From assembly GCA_902800055.1 (NCBI GenBank), contig CADCCW010000008.1, positions 41,246-105,245 on the forward strand: 64,000 nucleotides of DNA, written 5' to 3'. The stretch comes from an uncultured bacterium. Its GTDB lineage: Bacteria > Verrucomicrobiota > Kiritimatiellia > RFP12 > UBA1067. The notes under the pieces were generated by a model that did not search any database, was not told the DNA's origin, and saw only the letters and a program-made list of their open reading frames with translations. Below, one piece after another: positions 43,855 through 56,474 of this stretch; position 1 is the first letter of the stretch; each line of letters starts with the position of its first letter. Made by a program: the position numbers and the translations under genes.

Positions 43855-45246
43855 TCAGAAACGGTAGGTGACGGAGAAGCCGCCGGCGTGGCAGAAGCCC
43901 CAGTTGGTCTCAAGGTCGTACATCGCGCCGTTGGCGTCCATTATGTGCATGTCGCGGCCGTCCATGAAGATGCACGCGTAGGAGATGGAAAGCTCCAGCC
44001 CCTTCCAGCAGTTCCAGGTGAAGCCGGTGGCGAGGATGTGGCGGTTCGCCGGCGGCAGCATCACCGACTGCTGCGTCGCCTGCGTGCAGTCCATGTCGTA
44101 GGTGTACGACACCATCCACTTCCAGTCCTCGGCGAAGTCCCAGCACGAGCCGAACGACGCGCGCCAGGTGTCGCGCCAGTCGAGGCGCGTGTCCTTGTTG
44201 CCGCCCTGGAGGTCGAAGTGGAGGACGTCGAACTTCGACCACTGCGTCCACGAAACCGCCGCGCCGACGTGCCAGGTGGGGAAGACGTCCCAGTTGAAGC
44301 CGCCGGTGATCGACTGCGGCAGCGTGATGTCCGCCGCCGCCGCGCCCGTGCGCGACCGCGCCTGCGACGAGACCGTGTTCCGGATCGTCGCGTCCGCCTT
44401 GCTCACGTACTGCTCGAACATGCTCGAGGGAATCCCGGCGATCTGCGCGGGCGTGAGCCCCTGCTCCAGCATCTGCTGGTATGTCGCCCCGCGCGCGGCC
44501 GCCCTGACGTCGGCGTCGTTCATGTAGAGGACATCATTCGAGGTCTTGCCCTTCACGTGCACCTGGATCGGCGACTTGTAGACGAGACCGACCGAGAAGG
44601 TGTCGGTGATGTCGTACTTGGTGCCGATCTGGAAGCCGAAGTCCTTCATCTTGTTGTCGCCGCGCAGCCGGTTGGAGAAGCGCCCGAGCTCGTAGCCGCT
44701 GGACGCGACCTGCGGCGTGGAGAACTGCTCGAACTCGAAGTATGTCCACCTGAGACCGACGCCCACCGACCAGCCGTCGAGAATCTCGTAGGCGATGTTG
44801 GGCGTGAGGACGAAGCTCTGGATCGTCGTCTCTTTGGCGCTGAAGTTCAGGAGCCAGCCCTCGTCATACGCCGTGCCGAGGCCATAGTCCGGCTCCATGC
44901 CGAAGCCGAACGAGAATCCGTGCGGCAGCGGCACCGCGAGCTGGAAGTGCGGCAGCACGAACATCCCGGGATCCATCGGATACTCGCGGTACGGCGTCCC
45001 CCACTTGCGCGCATCGACCCGCCCGCGCGGATGCTCGGTCACGAAGCCGACCGTGACCTGGATGTTGGTGAGGTCGGTGAGCGTCGCGGGGTTGTTGAAG
45101 TTGGCGGAAGCATCCATCGCCTTGCCCACCAAAGCGCCGCCCATCGCGTGCGAAACCGTGGAGGGCTGATAAAGCCCGAAGCCGCTGCCAAAGACCGAAG
45201 AAACGGCCAAACAGGCCAGCGCGAGCGACAGAATTTTGAATTTCAT
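43855..45246 (-). CDS. FadL/OmpP1/TodX-family outer-membrane porin
   Basis: 463 residues. Signal peptide (MKFKILSLALACLAVSSVFG), then the FadL N-terminal hatch signature (GFGLYQPSTVSHAMGGALVG and ASANFNNPATL), and beta strands ending in a C-terminal Phe (FSVTYRF). Takes up long-chain fatty acids or other hydrophobic compounds. A central insert (about residues 245-300) is helical. Stand-alone transcription unit. AAGG precedes the ATG. Confidence 0.9.
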   Translation of the reverse strand: MKFKILSLALACLAVSSVFGSGFGLYQPSTVSHAMGGALVGKAMDASANFNNPATLTDLTNIQVTVGFVTEHPRGRVDARKWGTPYREYPMDPGMFVLPHFQLAVPLPHGFSFGFGMEPDYGLGTAYDEGWLLNFSAKETTIQSFVLTPNIAYEILDGWSVGVGLRWTYFEFEQFSTPQVASSGYELGRFSNRLRGDNKMKDFGFQIGTKYDITDTFSVGLVYKSPIQVHVKGKTSNDVLYMNDADVRAAARGATYQQMLEQGLTPAQIAGIPSSMFEQYVSKADATIRNTVSSQARSRTGAAAADITLPQSITGGFNWDVFPTWHVGAAVSWTQWSKFDVLHFDLQGGNKDTRLDWRDTWRASFGSCWDFAEDWKWMVSYTYDMDCTQATQQSVMLPPANRHILATGFTWNCWKGLELSISYACIFMDGRDMHIMDANGAMYDLETNWGFCHAGGFSVTYRF

Positions 45247-45309
45247 GCTTTACCTTATTTTGGGTTTGCGACAATTAGACACTTTTCGTCTTTTTGTCAA
45301 TTGATGTGT

Positions 45310-45315
45310 AGTATA
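45310..45315 (-). promoter_or_regulatory. Probable promoter of the FadL-type gene
   Basis: TATACT followed by ACACATCAAT, identical over 17 bases to the promoter region at 59206. A TTGACA (45300-45295) lies just downstream with a weaker TAATTG 17 bases further on, a second candidate. Confidence 0.5.
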
Positions 45316-45358
45316 CTCTTTTTCGCGCTTGTCTGTCAACCCCCCTGCGTGACACTAA

Positions 45359-48139
45359 TCAGTGGGCGTCGAGCCAGCTGCGGCCGACGCCGACGCCGAC
45401 CTCGAGCGGGACGCCGAAGTCGTAGGCGCCGGTCATCTCGCGGCGCGCCAGCTCCACCACCTCGTCGACCTCCTCCTCCGGCACGTCGAAGACGAGCTCG
45501 TCGTGGATCTGCAGCACCATCTTCGCGCGGAGGCGGCGCTCCTTGAGCGCGCGGTCGACGCGCACCATCGCGATCTTGATGAGGTCCGCCGCGCTGCCCT
45601 GGATGGGCGTGTTGATCGCGTCGCGCTCCGCCGCGCCGCGCGCCGTGGCGTTGCGCGAGTCGATGTCCCGCAGCGTCCGCCGCCGGCCGAGCATCGTCTC
45701 GGCGTACCCCTTCTCGCGCGCCTTCGCGATTGCCGCGGCCATGAAGTCGCGCACGCCCGGGTAGAGCCGGAAGTAGGAGTCGATCAGCCCCTCCGCCTCG
45801 CGCCGCGGCACCTTGAGCCGCTGCGAAAGCCCGAACGCAGAGATCCCGTAGATGATGCCGAAGTTGACCATCTTGCACTTCGAGCGCTGCTCGTCGGTGA
45901 CGAAAGCCGGCATCACCCCGTAGACACGCGAGGCGGTCTCGCGGTGGATGTCGGCGCCGGAGCGGAACGCCGCGAGCATCGCCTCGTCGCCGGAGAACGC
46001 CGCCATCAGCCGAAGCTCGATCTGGGAGTAGTCGGCCGAGACGATGCGGTGGCGGTCGTCCCGCGCCACGAACGCCGCGCGGATGCGGCGGCCGCGCTCG
46101 GTGCGGACGGGGATGTTCTGCAAATTGGGGTCGGACGACGAAAGCCGCCCGGTCTCGGTGAACGCCTGCGCGTAGGTGGTGTGGACGCGCGAGTCGGCGT
46201 CGATCAGCGTCGGCAGCTTGTCCACGTAGGTCGACTTCAGCTTCGTGCATGCGCGGTAGTCGAGGATCGCCGGCACCACCGGATGCGCCCCGACAAGCTT
46301 GGCGAGAGTCTTCTCGTCGGTCGAGAACTGCCCGGTCGAGGTCTTGCGGCCGCCGGGAAGGCCCAGCTTGCCGAAGAGCAGCTCGCCGAGCTGCTTAGGG
46401 CTGTCGGGGTTGAAGCCGGGGTCGGCGTAGGCAAGGATGCCCTGGGTGAGGGAAAGGATCTCGCGGTCAAGCTCGCGCCCATACTCCTTGAGCGCCTCGA
46501 CGTCGATCCGCACACCCTCGCGCTCCATGTCGCAGAGCACCTTGACGAGCGGCTCCTCCACCTCGGAGAGCGCAACCGGACCCTTGCGCCCCTCGGCCAG
46601 CGCCAGTGCCTGCGGACGCAGCGCGTCCTCGAGCCGCAGGGTGACGTCGGCGTCCTCGGCGGCGTAGTCGGTCACCTTCGCGATGTCCTTGCCCGCGAGG
46701 GTCGGCTCCGGCTTGCCGCGCTCCTGCTCGCCAGCCACCTCGGAGAAGTGGATCGTGCGGTAGCCGAGGTAGCGCTCCGCGAGCGCGTCCATGCCGTGGC
46801 GCGCGGCGGCGTCGAGGCAGTAGTGGGCGAGCATCGTGTCGTGCGGCGTGGAGGCGAAGCCGATGCCGTAGCGGTGGAGCACGTTGCGGTCGAACTTGCC
46901 GTTGTGGGCGACAAGCACCTTGGCGGGGTCGGCGAAAAGCGGACGGAACACGTCGACGAGCGCCGCGTCCACGTACCACGCGCGCCCGGGCTCGGTTGCG
47001 AAGGAGAACCCGATCAGCCGGCAGGTCGAGGCGTCGGTCGCCGTCATCCCCGGCTCGCGCGCAGTGGTCTCGGTGTCGAAGGCGACGCGGGGCGCGGCCA
47101 TCAGCGTCCCGAGGAGCTCCCGCGCCTCCTCCTCGGTGGAAACGTAGCGGTAATCGTGGGGAAAGTCGGCGAGTGTGGTTAGAGTTTCGGGGGACGTGGT
47201 TTGCCTGCCCGCCGGAGCCTTGGCGAAGGCGGGTGGTTCAGGGTTCTGGGATCTGGCGGCTGGTGTCGCGGCGGCGATGCCGTACTCCTTCGCCAGGCGC
47301 GTGAGCTCGAACTTCGCGCAGACGGCGGCGAGCTTATCCGGGTCGGGCGCGCCGAGGCGGTAGGACTCCCAGTCCGGCTCGATCGGCACGTCGGTGCGGA
47401 TGGTGGTGAGGAACTTCGAGGTCATCGCGTCCTCGCGCCCGGCGAACACCTTCTCGGCGAGCTTGCCCTTGATCTTGCCGACGTTGGCGATGACGCCCTC
47501 GACGTCGCCGAACTTCGCGATGAGGTCCGCCGCGGTCTTCTCGCCGACGCCGAGGATGCCGGGGATGTTGTCGGACGCGTCGCCGGCGAGCGCGAGGTAG
47601 TCGATCATCTGCGCGGGCGAGGAGAGCTTCCAGTGCTCGCAGATCTTCGCCTCGTCGTAGACCTCCGCGGCGTCGCCGGAGTGGGACGGGCGGTAGAGCT
47701 TCACGCCGGGGCGGACGAGCTGCGCGGCGTCCTTGTCGGGCGTGGCGAGGTAGACGTCGAACCCGGCGGCGGCGCCCTTCACCGCGATGGTGCCCATCAC
47801 GTCGTCGGCCTCGAAGTCGTCCACGCGGACGACCGGTATGCCGAGCGCGTCGGCGACCTCGAAGGCGTAGGGGATGGAGGCGGCGAGGTCCTCGGGCATC
47901 TTCTCGCGCTGCGCCTTGTAGGGCGGGTAGGCGCGGTGGCGGAAGGTCGGTCCGCCAGGATCCATCGCCAGCACCAGCCGTTCCGGGCGCTCGCGCTTGA
48001 CGATCGACATGAGCCCGTTGACGAGCCCGAGCAGCGCGGAGGTGTTGATCCCCGACGAGGTCATGCGCGGCGACTTGAGGAACACGAAGTGGCCGCGGTA
48101 GAGGAACGGCATCAAGTCGACTACGAAGAGCTTTTCCAT
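45359..48139 (-). CDS. polA: DNA polymerase I
   Basis: 926 residues: 5'-nuclease domain (1-290), 3'-5' exonuclease domain (VAFDTETT, NGKFDRNVL and the YAAEDADVTLRL motif keep the metal-binding acids) and polymerase domain (VSADYSQIELRLMA, KMVNFGIIYG, QIHDELVFD). In the linker between nuclease and exonuclease domains (about residues 293-320) there is a low-complexity insert with PPAFAKAPAGRQ coded by a palindromic element. Its Shine-Dalgarno lies in the last codons of glgB, 4 bases upstream. Confidence 0.96.
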   Translation of the reverse strand: MEKLFVVDLMPFLYRGHFVFLKSPRMTSSGINTSALLGLVNGLMSIVKRERPERLVLAMDPGGPTFRHRAYPPYKAQREKMPEDLAASIPYAFEVADALGIPVVRVDDFEADDVMGTIAVKGAAAGFDVYLATPDKDAAQLVRPGVKLYRPSHSGDAAEVYDEAKICEHWKLSSPAQMIDYLALAGDASDNIPGILGVGEKTAADLIAKFGDVEGVIANVGKIKGKLAEKVFAGREDAMTSKFLTTIRTDVPIEPDWESYRLGAPDPDKLAAVCAKFELTRLAKEYGIAAATPAARSQNPEPPAFAKAPAGRQTTSPETLTTLADFPHDYRYVSTEEEARELLGTLMAAPRVAFDTETTAREPGMTATDASTCRLIGFSFATEPGRAWYVDAALVDVFRPLFADPAKVLVAHNGKFDRNVLHRYGIGFASTPHDTMLAHYCLDAAARHGMDALAERYLGYRTIHFSEVAGEQERGKPEPTLAGKDIAKVTDYAAEDADVTLRLEDALRPQALALAEGRKGPVALSEVEEPLVKVLCDMEREGVRIDVEALKEYGRELDREILSLTQGILAYADPGFNPDSPKQLGELLFGKLGLPGGRKTSTGQFSTDEKTLAKLVGAHPVVPAILDYRACTKLKSTYVDKLPTLIDADSRVHTTYAQAFTETGRLSSSDPNLQNIPVRTERGRRIRAAFVARDDRHRIVSADYSQIELRLMAAFSGDEAMLAAFRSGADIHRETASRVYGVMPAFVTDEQRSKCKMVNFGIIYGISAFGLSQRLKVPRREAEGLIDSYFRLYPGVRDFMAAAIAKAREKGYAETMLGRRRTLRDIDSRNATARGAAERDAINTPIQGSAADLIKIAMVRVDRALKERRLRAKMVLQIHDELVFDVPEEEVDEVVELARREMTGAYDFGVPLEVGVGVGRSWLDAH
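47208..47262. repeat. Palindromic element plus heptamer repeat inside polA
   Basis: CCCGCC (47208-47213) pairs with GGCGGG (47228-47233) with an inner GCC-TT-GGC stem. Four 7-base units (GGTTCAG, GGTTCTG, GGATCTG, GCGGCTG) follow at 47235-47262. Together they code the linker insert in PolA. Confidence 0.85.
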
Positions 48140-48143
48140 CTTT

Positions 48144-50159
48144 TCAGTCCTTTGCCGGGCGACGTTCCCGGACGAGGACGACGCCGGTGCGGGCCGGGAG
48201 GTAGAGGCGAATTTGCTGGACGAGTTCGCCGCGGTCGGGGACGAGCTCCGGCGAGTACGCCGCCCCGCGCTCGATGCGGCCCTGGCCGCCGAAGCGCGGC
48301 TCGTCGGTGTCGAGGAGGTGGCGCCAGCTGGACGCCGGCGGCACCATGACTCCGTAGCCGGTGTAGCTCGCGGTCGGGTGGAAGTTGAAGGCGAAGAGCA
48401 GGCCGCCGCGCTCGAAGGCGAGCACCTTGTCCGGCTCGTTGGCGACGAGCCTCACCGCGGCGGGCGCACGGCGGCGCACCACCCGCGGCGCGAGCGCGGC
48501 GATCATCGCCGCGTCGAAGTCGGCGAGGAAGCGGAAGCGCAGGTTCGGGTCGGAGCGGAGCGACCACTGGCGGCGGGCGTGGGAGTAGTCCCAGCCGTTG
48601 CCTTCGCGCGGGAAGTCGATCCACTCCGGGTGGCCGAACTCGTTGCCCATGAAGTTGAGGTAGGCGCCGCCGTTGAGCGCGAGGGTGGCGAGCCGCGCCA
48701 TCTTGTGGAGCGACATGCCGCGCTCGACGGCGAGGCTCTCGTCGCGGTTGGCCATGCCCTCGTAGATCGCGCTGTCGGCGAGCTGGAAGAAGAAGGTCTT
48801 GCCGCCGACGAGCGCCTGGTCGTGCGACTCGACGTAGCTCACCGTGCGCTCCTCGGCGCGCTTGTCGGTGAGCGCGTAGAAGATGCCGCCCATCGGCCAG
48901 TCGTCGTCGCTCACCTCGCCGGCGAGGCGGAACCAGAAGTCCGGCTCGCCCATCGCCATGCGGTAGTCGAAGCCGATCCCGAAGTCCCTCTCCGGCGCGG
49001 CCACGCCGGGCATGCCGCTTACGTCCTCGGCGATGGTGATCGCGCCCGGGAGGACCTCGTGGATGACGTGGTTGGCGAGCCGCAGGTAGACCCACGCGTC
49101 GTCGTCCACCGAGCCGTTGAAGTACATCGAGTAGTCGGTGAAGGCGTCGCCGAGGCCGTGGTTCCAGAAGAGCATCGAGGTGACGCCGTCGAAGCGGTAG
49201 CCGTCGAAGCCGAACTCCTCGATCCAGTAGCGGCAGTTGGAGAGCAGGAACTTCACCACCTCGCGCTTGCCGTAGTCGAAGCAGCGGCTGCCCCAGGCCG
49301 GGTGGCTGCCCTTGTCGCCGGAGTGGAAGTACTGCCACTCGGTGCCGTCGAAGCGCGAGAGGCCGTCCCGCTCGTTGGCGACGGCGTGGGAGTGGACGAG
49401 GTCCATGATCACCGAAAGCCCCATGCCGTGGGCGGCGTCGACGAGCGACTTGAGCTCGTCGGGCGTGCCGAAGCGCGAGGACGGCGCGAAGAAGCTCGAG
49501 ACGTGGTAGCCGAAGCTGCCGTAGTAGGGGTGCTCCATCACCCCCATCAGCTGCACGGTGTCGTAGCCGGCCGCCTTGATGCGCGGCAGCATCTGGTCGC
49601 GGAACTCGGCGTAGGTGTGGACGCGCGGCTCCTCGAGCGCCATGCCGACGTGCGCCTCGTAGATGAGCGGCGCGGCGCTCGGGCGCGGGCGCGCGTTGCG
49701 CCAACGGTAGTCGCGGCGCGGCGCCCAGACGCAGGCGGAGAAGAGCTTGGTGCGGTCGTCCTGGGTCACGTAGCGCGCGCACGAGGGGATGCGCTCGCCA
49801 CGGCCGCCGTCCCAGCGCACCTCGAGGTGGTAGTGGTCGAGGTGGTGGATGCGATTTGCCGCGATTTGCCGCTCCCAGATGTCCGTCCCCGGGATGCGGA
49901 AGACCTCGAAGTCGGGGTCGATCTTCCAGCCGTTGAAGTCGCCGACGAGCCACATCGAGGTCGCGTGCGGCGCCCACTCTCGGAACGTCCAGCCCTCGCG
50001 CGTGCGGTGGAGGCCGAGGCGGTGGTGGACGACCGCCACCGACGAAAGCGGCAACGCGCCGCCGGTAAGCTCGGCGGCGCAGCGGTCGGCGCGCTCGGCG
50101 CGGCCGCGGATTGCGCCTTCGAAGGGGCGGAGATAGGCGTCGTCGAGGAGATGCGCCAT
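48144..50159 (-). CDS. glgB: 1,4-alpha-glucan branching enzyme, eukaryote-like type
   Basis: 671 residues. An N-terminal CBM48-like domain (REWAPHATSMWLVGDFNGW) precedes a GH13 barrel. Catalytic residues are in GFDGYRFDGVTSM (nucleophile Asp), TIAEDVSGMPG (acid Glu) and VESHDQAL (transition-state Asp). A C-terminal beta domain follows. The layout and motifs, such as NFMGNEFGHPEWIDFPR, look closer to the plant/animal-type branching enzymes than to E. coli GlgB. It introduces alpha-1,6 branches in glycogen. No other glycogen genes nearby. Confidence 0.93.
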   Translation of the reverse strand: MAHLLDDAYLRPFEGAIRGRAERADRCAAELTGGALPLSSVAVVHHRLGLHRTREGWTFREWAPHATSMWLVGDFNGWKIDPDFEVFRIPGTDIWERQIAANRIHHLDHYHLEVRWDGGRGERIPSCARYVTQDDRTKLFSACVWAPRRDYRWRNARPRPSAAPLIYEAHVGMALEEPRVHTYAEFRDQMLPRIKAAGYDTVQLMGVMEHPYYGSFGYHVSSFFAPSSRFGTPDELKSLVDAAHGMGLSVIMDLVHSHAVANERDGLSRFDGTEWQYFHSGDKGSHPAWGSRCFDYGKREVVKFLLSNCRYWIEEFGFDGYRFDGVTSMLFWNHGLGDAFTDYSMYFNGSVDDDAWVYLRLANHVIHEVLPGAITIAEDVSGMPGVAAPERDFGIGFDYRMAMGEPDFWFRLAGEVSDDDWPMGGIFYALTDKRAEERTVSYVESHDQALVGGKTFFFQLADSAIYEGMANRDESLAVERGMSLHKMARLATLALNGGAYLNFMGNEFGHPEWIDFPREGNGWDYSHARRQWSLRSDPNLRFRFLADFDAAMIAALAPRVVRRRAPAAVRLVANEPDKVLAFERGGLLFAFNFHPTASYTGYGVMVPPASSWRHLLDTDEPRFGGQGRIERGAAYSPELVPDRGELVQQIRLYLPARTGVVLVRERRPAKD

Positions 50160-50179
50160 GCCGGACGCCCCCTTCAGGA

Positions 50180-50892
50180 CTAGAACGACATGTTGGCGAC
50201 CACCATGACGGGCAGCGGCGAGGTGGCGATCACGTTCGCCGCGCCGATCTGCACGCCTTCCATCCGCTCAGCGACGTTGACGAGGCCGAGCTGCACGCCG
50301 TTCGCCGAAGTGGCGCAGTTGATGACGCCGAACTGGGCACCGACGAAACTCTCGGCGACGTTGACGAGGCCGGCTGAGAGGCCGGAGAACTTGACGAGGT
50401 CCATGTTGTACGCGGCGAACTGCACGCCGGCGGAGGCGAGGCGGTCCCAGTTGGCGACGCCGAGCTGGACGCCCGCAAGGGCACCGCCGACATTCACGCA
50501 GCCAGACTGGAAGCCGATGAAGTCGCCGCCAATGACGTTGGCAAGCGAGAACTGCGCGCCGACGCCGTTGCCGCGCACCACGTTGGCAATCGACCCGAGC
50601 TGGAGGCCCCACATGTCCGCGGAAGTCCAGGAGAACCCGGAGAGCTGGAGGCCGGCGAAGTTCTCGTGCGCCACCTCCACCAGGCCGAGGTCAAGGCCGT
50701 AGACGCGGTAGTTGAGGCCGAAAAAGCCGCCGAACCTCAGACCCAGCACGTCGCTGTCTGTCCAGGGGATCTGCAGCGGCGCGGCAATGCCGACGCCGAC
50801 CGGCGACCAGGGCCAGGAACGCTCCTGCTCGGACTGGCCGGCGGAGCAGACTGCGACGGCGACTGCGGCCGTCATCGAGAGCATCAGCTTTT

Positions 50893-50896
<4 letters not shown>
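50180..50896 (-). CDS. Secreted surface-repeat protein (LA_2272-like repeats)
   Basis: 238 residues. Signal peptide ([19 protein letters not shown]), then about seven degenerate repeats of roughly 20 residues with the core G-V/L-Q-L/F-G-x-x-N ([41 protein letters not shown]). This is the pattern of the LA_2272-type surface repeat, probably a beta-solenoid. Function unknown. The ATG overlaps the gyrA stop (ATGA), so it is tied to gyrA expression. TTCTCC-rich region upstream gives AAGGAGAAAA as Shine-Dalgarno. Confidence 0.8.
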
Positions 50897-53493
<2,597 letters not shown>

Positions 53494-53500
53494 ATGGTGT

Positions 53501-53509
53501 ATTATACCA
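53501..53509 (-). promoter_or_regulatory. Promoter of the gyrA operon (leaderless type)
   Basis: Extended -10 TGG-TATAAT, then ACAC and the ATG 7 bases after the box. The TAA stop of the RND gene (53504-53502) is part of the -10 box. Confidence 0.8.
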
Positions 53510-56474
53510 TATTTCCCCGCCCGGTTGCGCACTTCCGGTAAAAATCAATCCCGCCGCCCAGCATCCGGATTAGCGCGAAAAACGCAAAGCCGCCAAGCAG
53601 GGCGACGCCCATCGAACGGCTGCCCGCGCCGCCCGCACCGGACGACAACGCAAGGGGAAGGAAGGAGACGGCGATGAGCAGCGGCAGGAAGGCGCGGCCG
53701 GCCATGCCGTCGCGCGGATCCACAAGCACCGCCAGGGACGAGCACACCACGACCAGCAGCAGAACCGAGAACTGGGAGTAGAGCGACATCGGAACCCCGG
53801 TCGCCAGGTGGAGCGCCACGGCGCCAAGCGTCGCGGCGGCGGCCGGCGCCAGGCACGCCAGCGGACGGACGAGCGAGCCGGACATCACCATCAGCACCAG
53901 ATACACGGCAAGCACGGAGAGCCCCATGAGCAGTCCCGTGTCGCCCCGGCTCTGGAACTGCTCGTAGATGAGCCCGCTCCAGTCCTGCACGTAGCCGCGC
54001 GGAAGGCTCTCCGCCGAAATCCGCCGCACCTCCTTGATCGCCTCGGAGGACGCGACGCCCTTCTTCGGCAGGAACTGGCAGGTGGCGTAGAGATACTGGT
54101 TGCAGCGGTAGCAGTCGCGCACGCCAAGCTCCTCGCTGAACGTCACCAGCGCGCTGACCGGCACCATGTCCCCGGTCTTGGACCGGACGTAGAGGTCGCC
54201 GACGCGGTCGGCCGACGAACGCGCCGACCAGTCCGACATCACCGTGACGCGGTTCACCTGGGTGCCGAGGTTCACGTCGTTGACGTACACGGAGCCAAGC
54301 GCGTGCTGGAGCGTCGTGTAGAGCGACAGCATCGGCACCTGCAGCATCTCGCACTTCTCGCGGTCGACGTGGACGCGCAGATGCGGGACGTCGGCGACGG
54401 TGCCGCAGTTGGCGTCGGCCGCAAGCGGCGAACGCGCGAGGGCGGCGCGGAACTTCTGCATCTCGTTGGCAAAGCGCACCGGATCCGCGTCCTCCATGGA
54501 CTGCACGAGGACGGTCAGCCCGCCCTGGTTGCCCTGCCCCTGGACCGGCGGCGGGCAGATGGTGAAGACCTGCGCCTCCGGCACGTCGGCGACGGCCTTC
54601 TCGACCTCCCGGGCGATTTCGAACATCGACTTGCCCCGCTTGGCCCAGTCCTTGAGGACGAGGTACATCTTGGCGTTGTTCTCGCCGTAGCCGCTGACGA
54701 TGCTCTCGCCGAGCAGCGTCGTCGACTTCTCGATGCCCTCGATGCCGCGCACCTTTCTGTAGATGCCGCGCATCACGTCGGCCGTGACCGGCATGGAGGC
54801 CCCTTCCGCCATCTTGCAGTCCACGACGATCTCGCCGATGTCCTCCGCCGGGATGAACTCGCCGGGCAGCCCCTTCCCGATTCCCCACGCCGCGACGGCG
54901 CAGGCCGCCAGCGCGATGTACAGGACCGCCGGCGCAAGCGGCATCTGCCGCGCCGCGGACTGATGGACTCGCGTCTTCGCGCGGACGGGAAACGCCGCGG
55001 CAAAGGCCGGCACGACCACCACCGCCGCCAGCGCAGACGCCAGCGCGGCGGCGGCGAGCACCAGCGAGAACTGGCGGTAGACGACGCCCTGCAGTCCGTC
55101 GACCATCGCCACCGGCACCATCGCAAGCGCAATGGCGACGGCGGCGGCACAGACCGGCGGCGCATAGCGCACCGCCGCCGACACCGCGGCGGGCTCCGTC
55201 CCCTCGCCCGCCAGGGCGCGGATGCGCGACGCCATGAAAGCCGAGAACGAGACCGAGACGCCGACGGCGACGATGAACGCGTAAAGCGAGACGAGGCTCA
55301 GGAAGCAGCCGGCGGCGACCATGACGGCAAAGGCGATCGCCAGCGGCACGGCCGACGCCGCCGCCACTATGAGCGCCCATCTCGCGGAGCGCAGGAAAAG
55401 CGCCGCGACGACGACGGCCAGCGCGAAGGCAAGCGCAAGCGACCTGAAGACGGAGCCGAGCGCGGCGTCCATGTAGAGCGTGGTGTCGTACGTCATGTCC
55501 CAGGCGAGGTCGCCGGGGAAGGACGGCTCGAGCTTCTTCAGCTCCGCCTTGATCAGCTTCATCGTCTTGCGCACGTCGACGCCGGGAAGCTGGACTATGC
55601 GGATGAACACCGCCGGCGTCTCGTCGTAGAGCGCCGAGTAGGTGTATCCCTGCAGTCCCTTGTCGACGCGCGCGATGTCGCCGAGCCGGACAAGCCCGCC
55701 GCCGCCTTCGGTGCGGACGACGATCTTCTCGAATTCCTCCGCCGCGTCGAGCCGCCCCCTGGAGATCAGGGACACGACGCGGCAACCCGGCTCCTCGGTC
55801 GGGCTCGCGCCGACGCTGCCGAGTGACGCCTGGACGTTCTGCGACTTGATGGCCGAGACGACCTCCTCCGACGCAATGCCGTGCGCGGCCATCTTGTTCG
55901 CGTCGAGCCATATCCGCATCGCGACCTTGTTGTCCTTGACCGTCGAGCTGCCGACGCCCGGGACGCGCAGGATCGCGGGGTTGACGACGCCGTAGGCATA
56001 GTCGACGACCTGCTCGCGCGCGAGCTTGCCGCCGGCGGAGCGCAGCGTCAGAAGCCCCAGCTCCTCCGTCGAGCCGGACTCGACCGTCACGCCGGTGTTC
56101 TTGACTTCCTGCGGCAGCAGCGAAAGCGCCTGCTGCACCTTGCTCTGCACCTTGGTAAGCGCCATGTCGCGGTCGACGCCGACGTGGAAGTAGACGGTCA
56201 GCGAATAGGCGCCGGTGTCCGAGCACGAGCTGGTCATGCGGCTCATGCCCTCGACGCCGTTCACCTTCTCCTCGATCGGACCGGCGACCGTGTTCATCAC
56301 CTCGCGCGCGTTCGCGCCGGGGTAGGTGCAAGAGACGGAGATGGCGGGGCGCGCGACGTTCGGGTAGAGCGACACCGGCGCCCGGGGAAACGACATCGCG
56401 GCGACGACGACCGACAGGAGGACGACGGCAATCGCAAAGTACGGACGTCGTACCAGCAGGGCGACCGCGTTCAT
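53502..56474 (-). CDS. RND-family efflux protein lacking the proton-relay residues
   Basis: 990 residues of the AcrB/HAE1 family: an N-terminal membrane helix, PN1/PN2-PC1/PC2 porter domains and two sets of membrane helices ([38 protein letters not shown]). It aligns well around the fourth membrane helix, but the Asp-Asp pair of AcrB (407/408) is replaced by Ser-Phe in [11 protein letters not shown], and the Lys of helix 10 is lost ([16 protein letters not shown]). The last helices are shortened. Encoded with a membrane-fusion protein (ATGA overlap) but no TolC. Either it is a degenerate pump or it works without the usual proton coupling. Confidence 0.9.
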   Translation of the reverse strand: MNAVALLVRRPYFAIAVVLLSVVVAAMSFPRAPVSLYPNVARPAISVSCTYPGANAREVMNTVAGPIEEKVNGVEGMSRMTSSCSDTGAYSLTVYFHVGVDRDMALTKVQSKVQQALSLLPQEVKNTGVTVESGSTEELGLLTLRSAGGKLAREQVVDYAYGVVNPAILRVPGVGSSTVKDNKVAMRIWLDANKMAAHGIASEEVVSAIKSQNVQASLGSVGASPTEEPGCRVVSLISRGRLDAAEEFEKIVVRTEGGGGLVRLGDIARVDKGLQGYTYSALYDETPAVFIRIVQLPGVDVRKTMKLIKAELKKLEPSFPGDLAWDMTYDTTLYMDAALGSVFRSLALAFALAVVVAALFLRSARWALIVAAASAVPLAIAFAVMVAAGCFLSLVSLYAFIVAVGVSVSFSAFMASRIRALAGEGTEPAAVSAAVRYAPPVCAAAVAIALAMVPVAMVDGLQGVVYRQFSLVLAAAALASALAAVVVVPAFAAAFPVRAKTRVHQSAARQMPLAPAVLYIALAACAVAAWGIGKGLPGEFIPAEDIGEIVVDCKMAEGASMPVTADVMRGIYRKVRGIEGIEKSTTLLGESIVSGYGENNAKMYLVLKDWAKRGKSMFEIAREVEKAVADVPEAQVFTICPPPVQGQGNQGGLTVLVQSMEDADPVRFANEMQKFRAALARSPLAADANCGTVADVPHLRVHVDREKCEMLQVPMLSLYTTLQHALGSVYVNDVNLGTQVNRVTVMSDWSARSSADRVGDLYVRSKTGDMVPVSALVTFSEELGVRDCYRCNQYLYATCQFLPKKGVASSEAIKEVRRISAESLPRGYVQDWSGLIYEQFQSRGDTGLLMGLSVLAVYLVLMVMSGSLVRPLACLAPAAAATLGAVALHLATGVPMSLYSQFSVLLLVVVCSSLAVLVDPRDGMAGRAFLPLLIAVSFLPLALSSGAGGAGSRSMGVALLGGFAFFALIRMLGGGIDFYRKCATGRGNMV

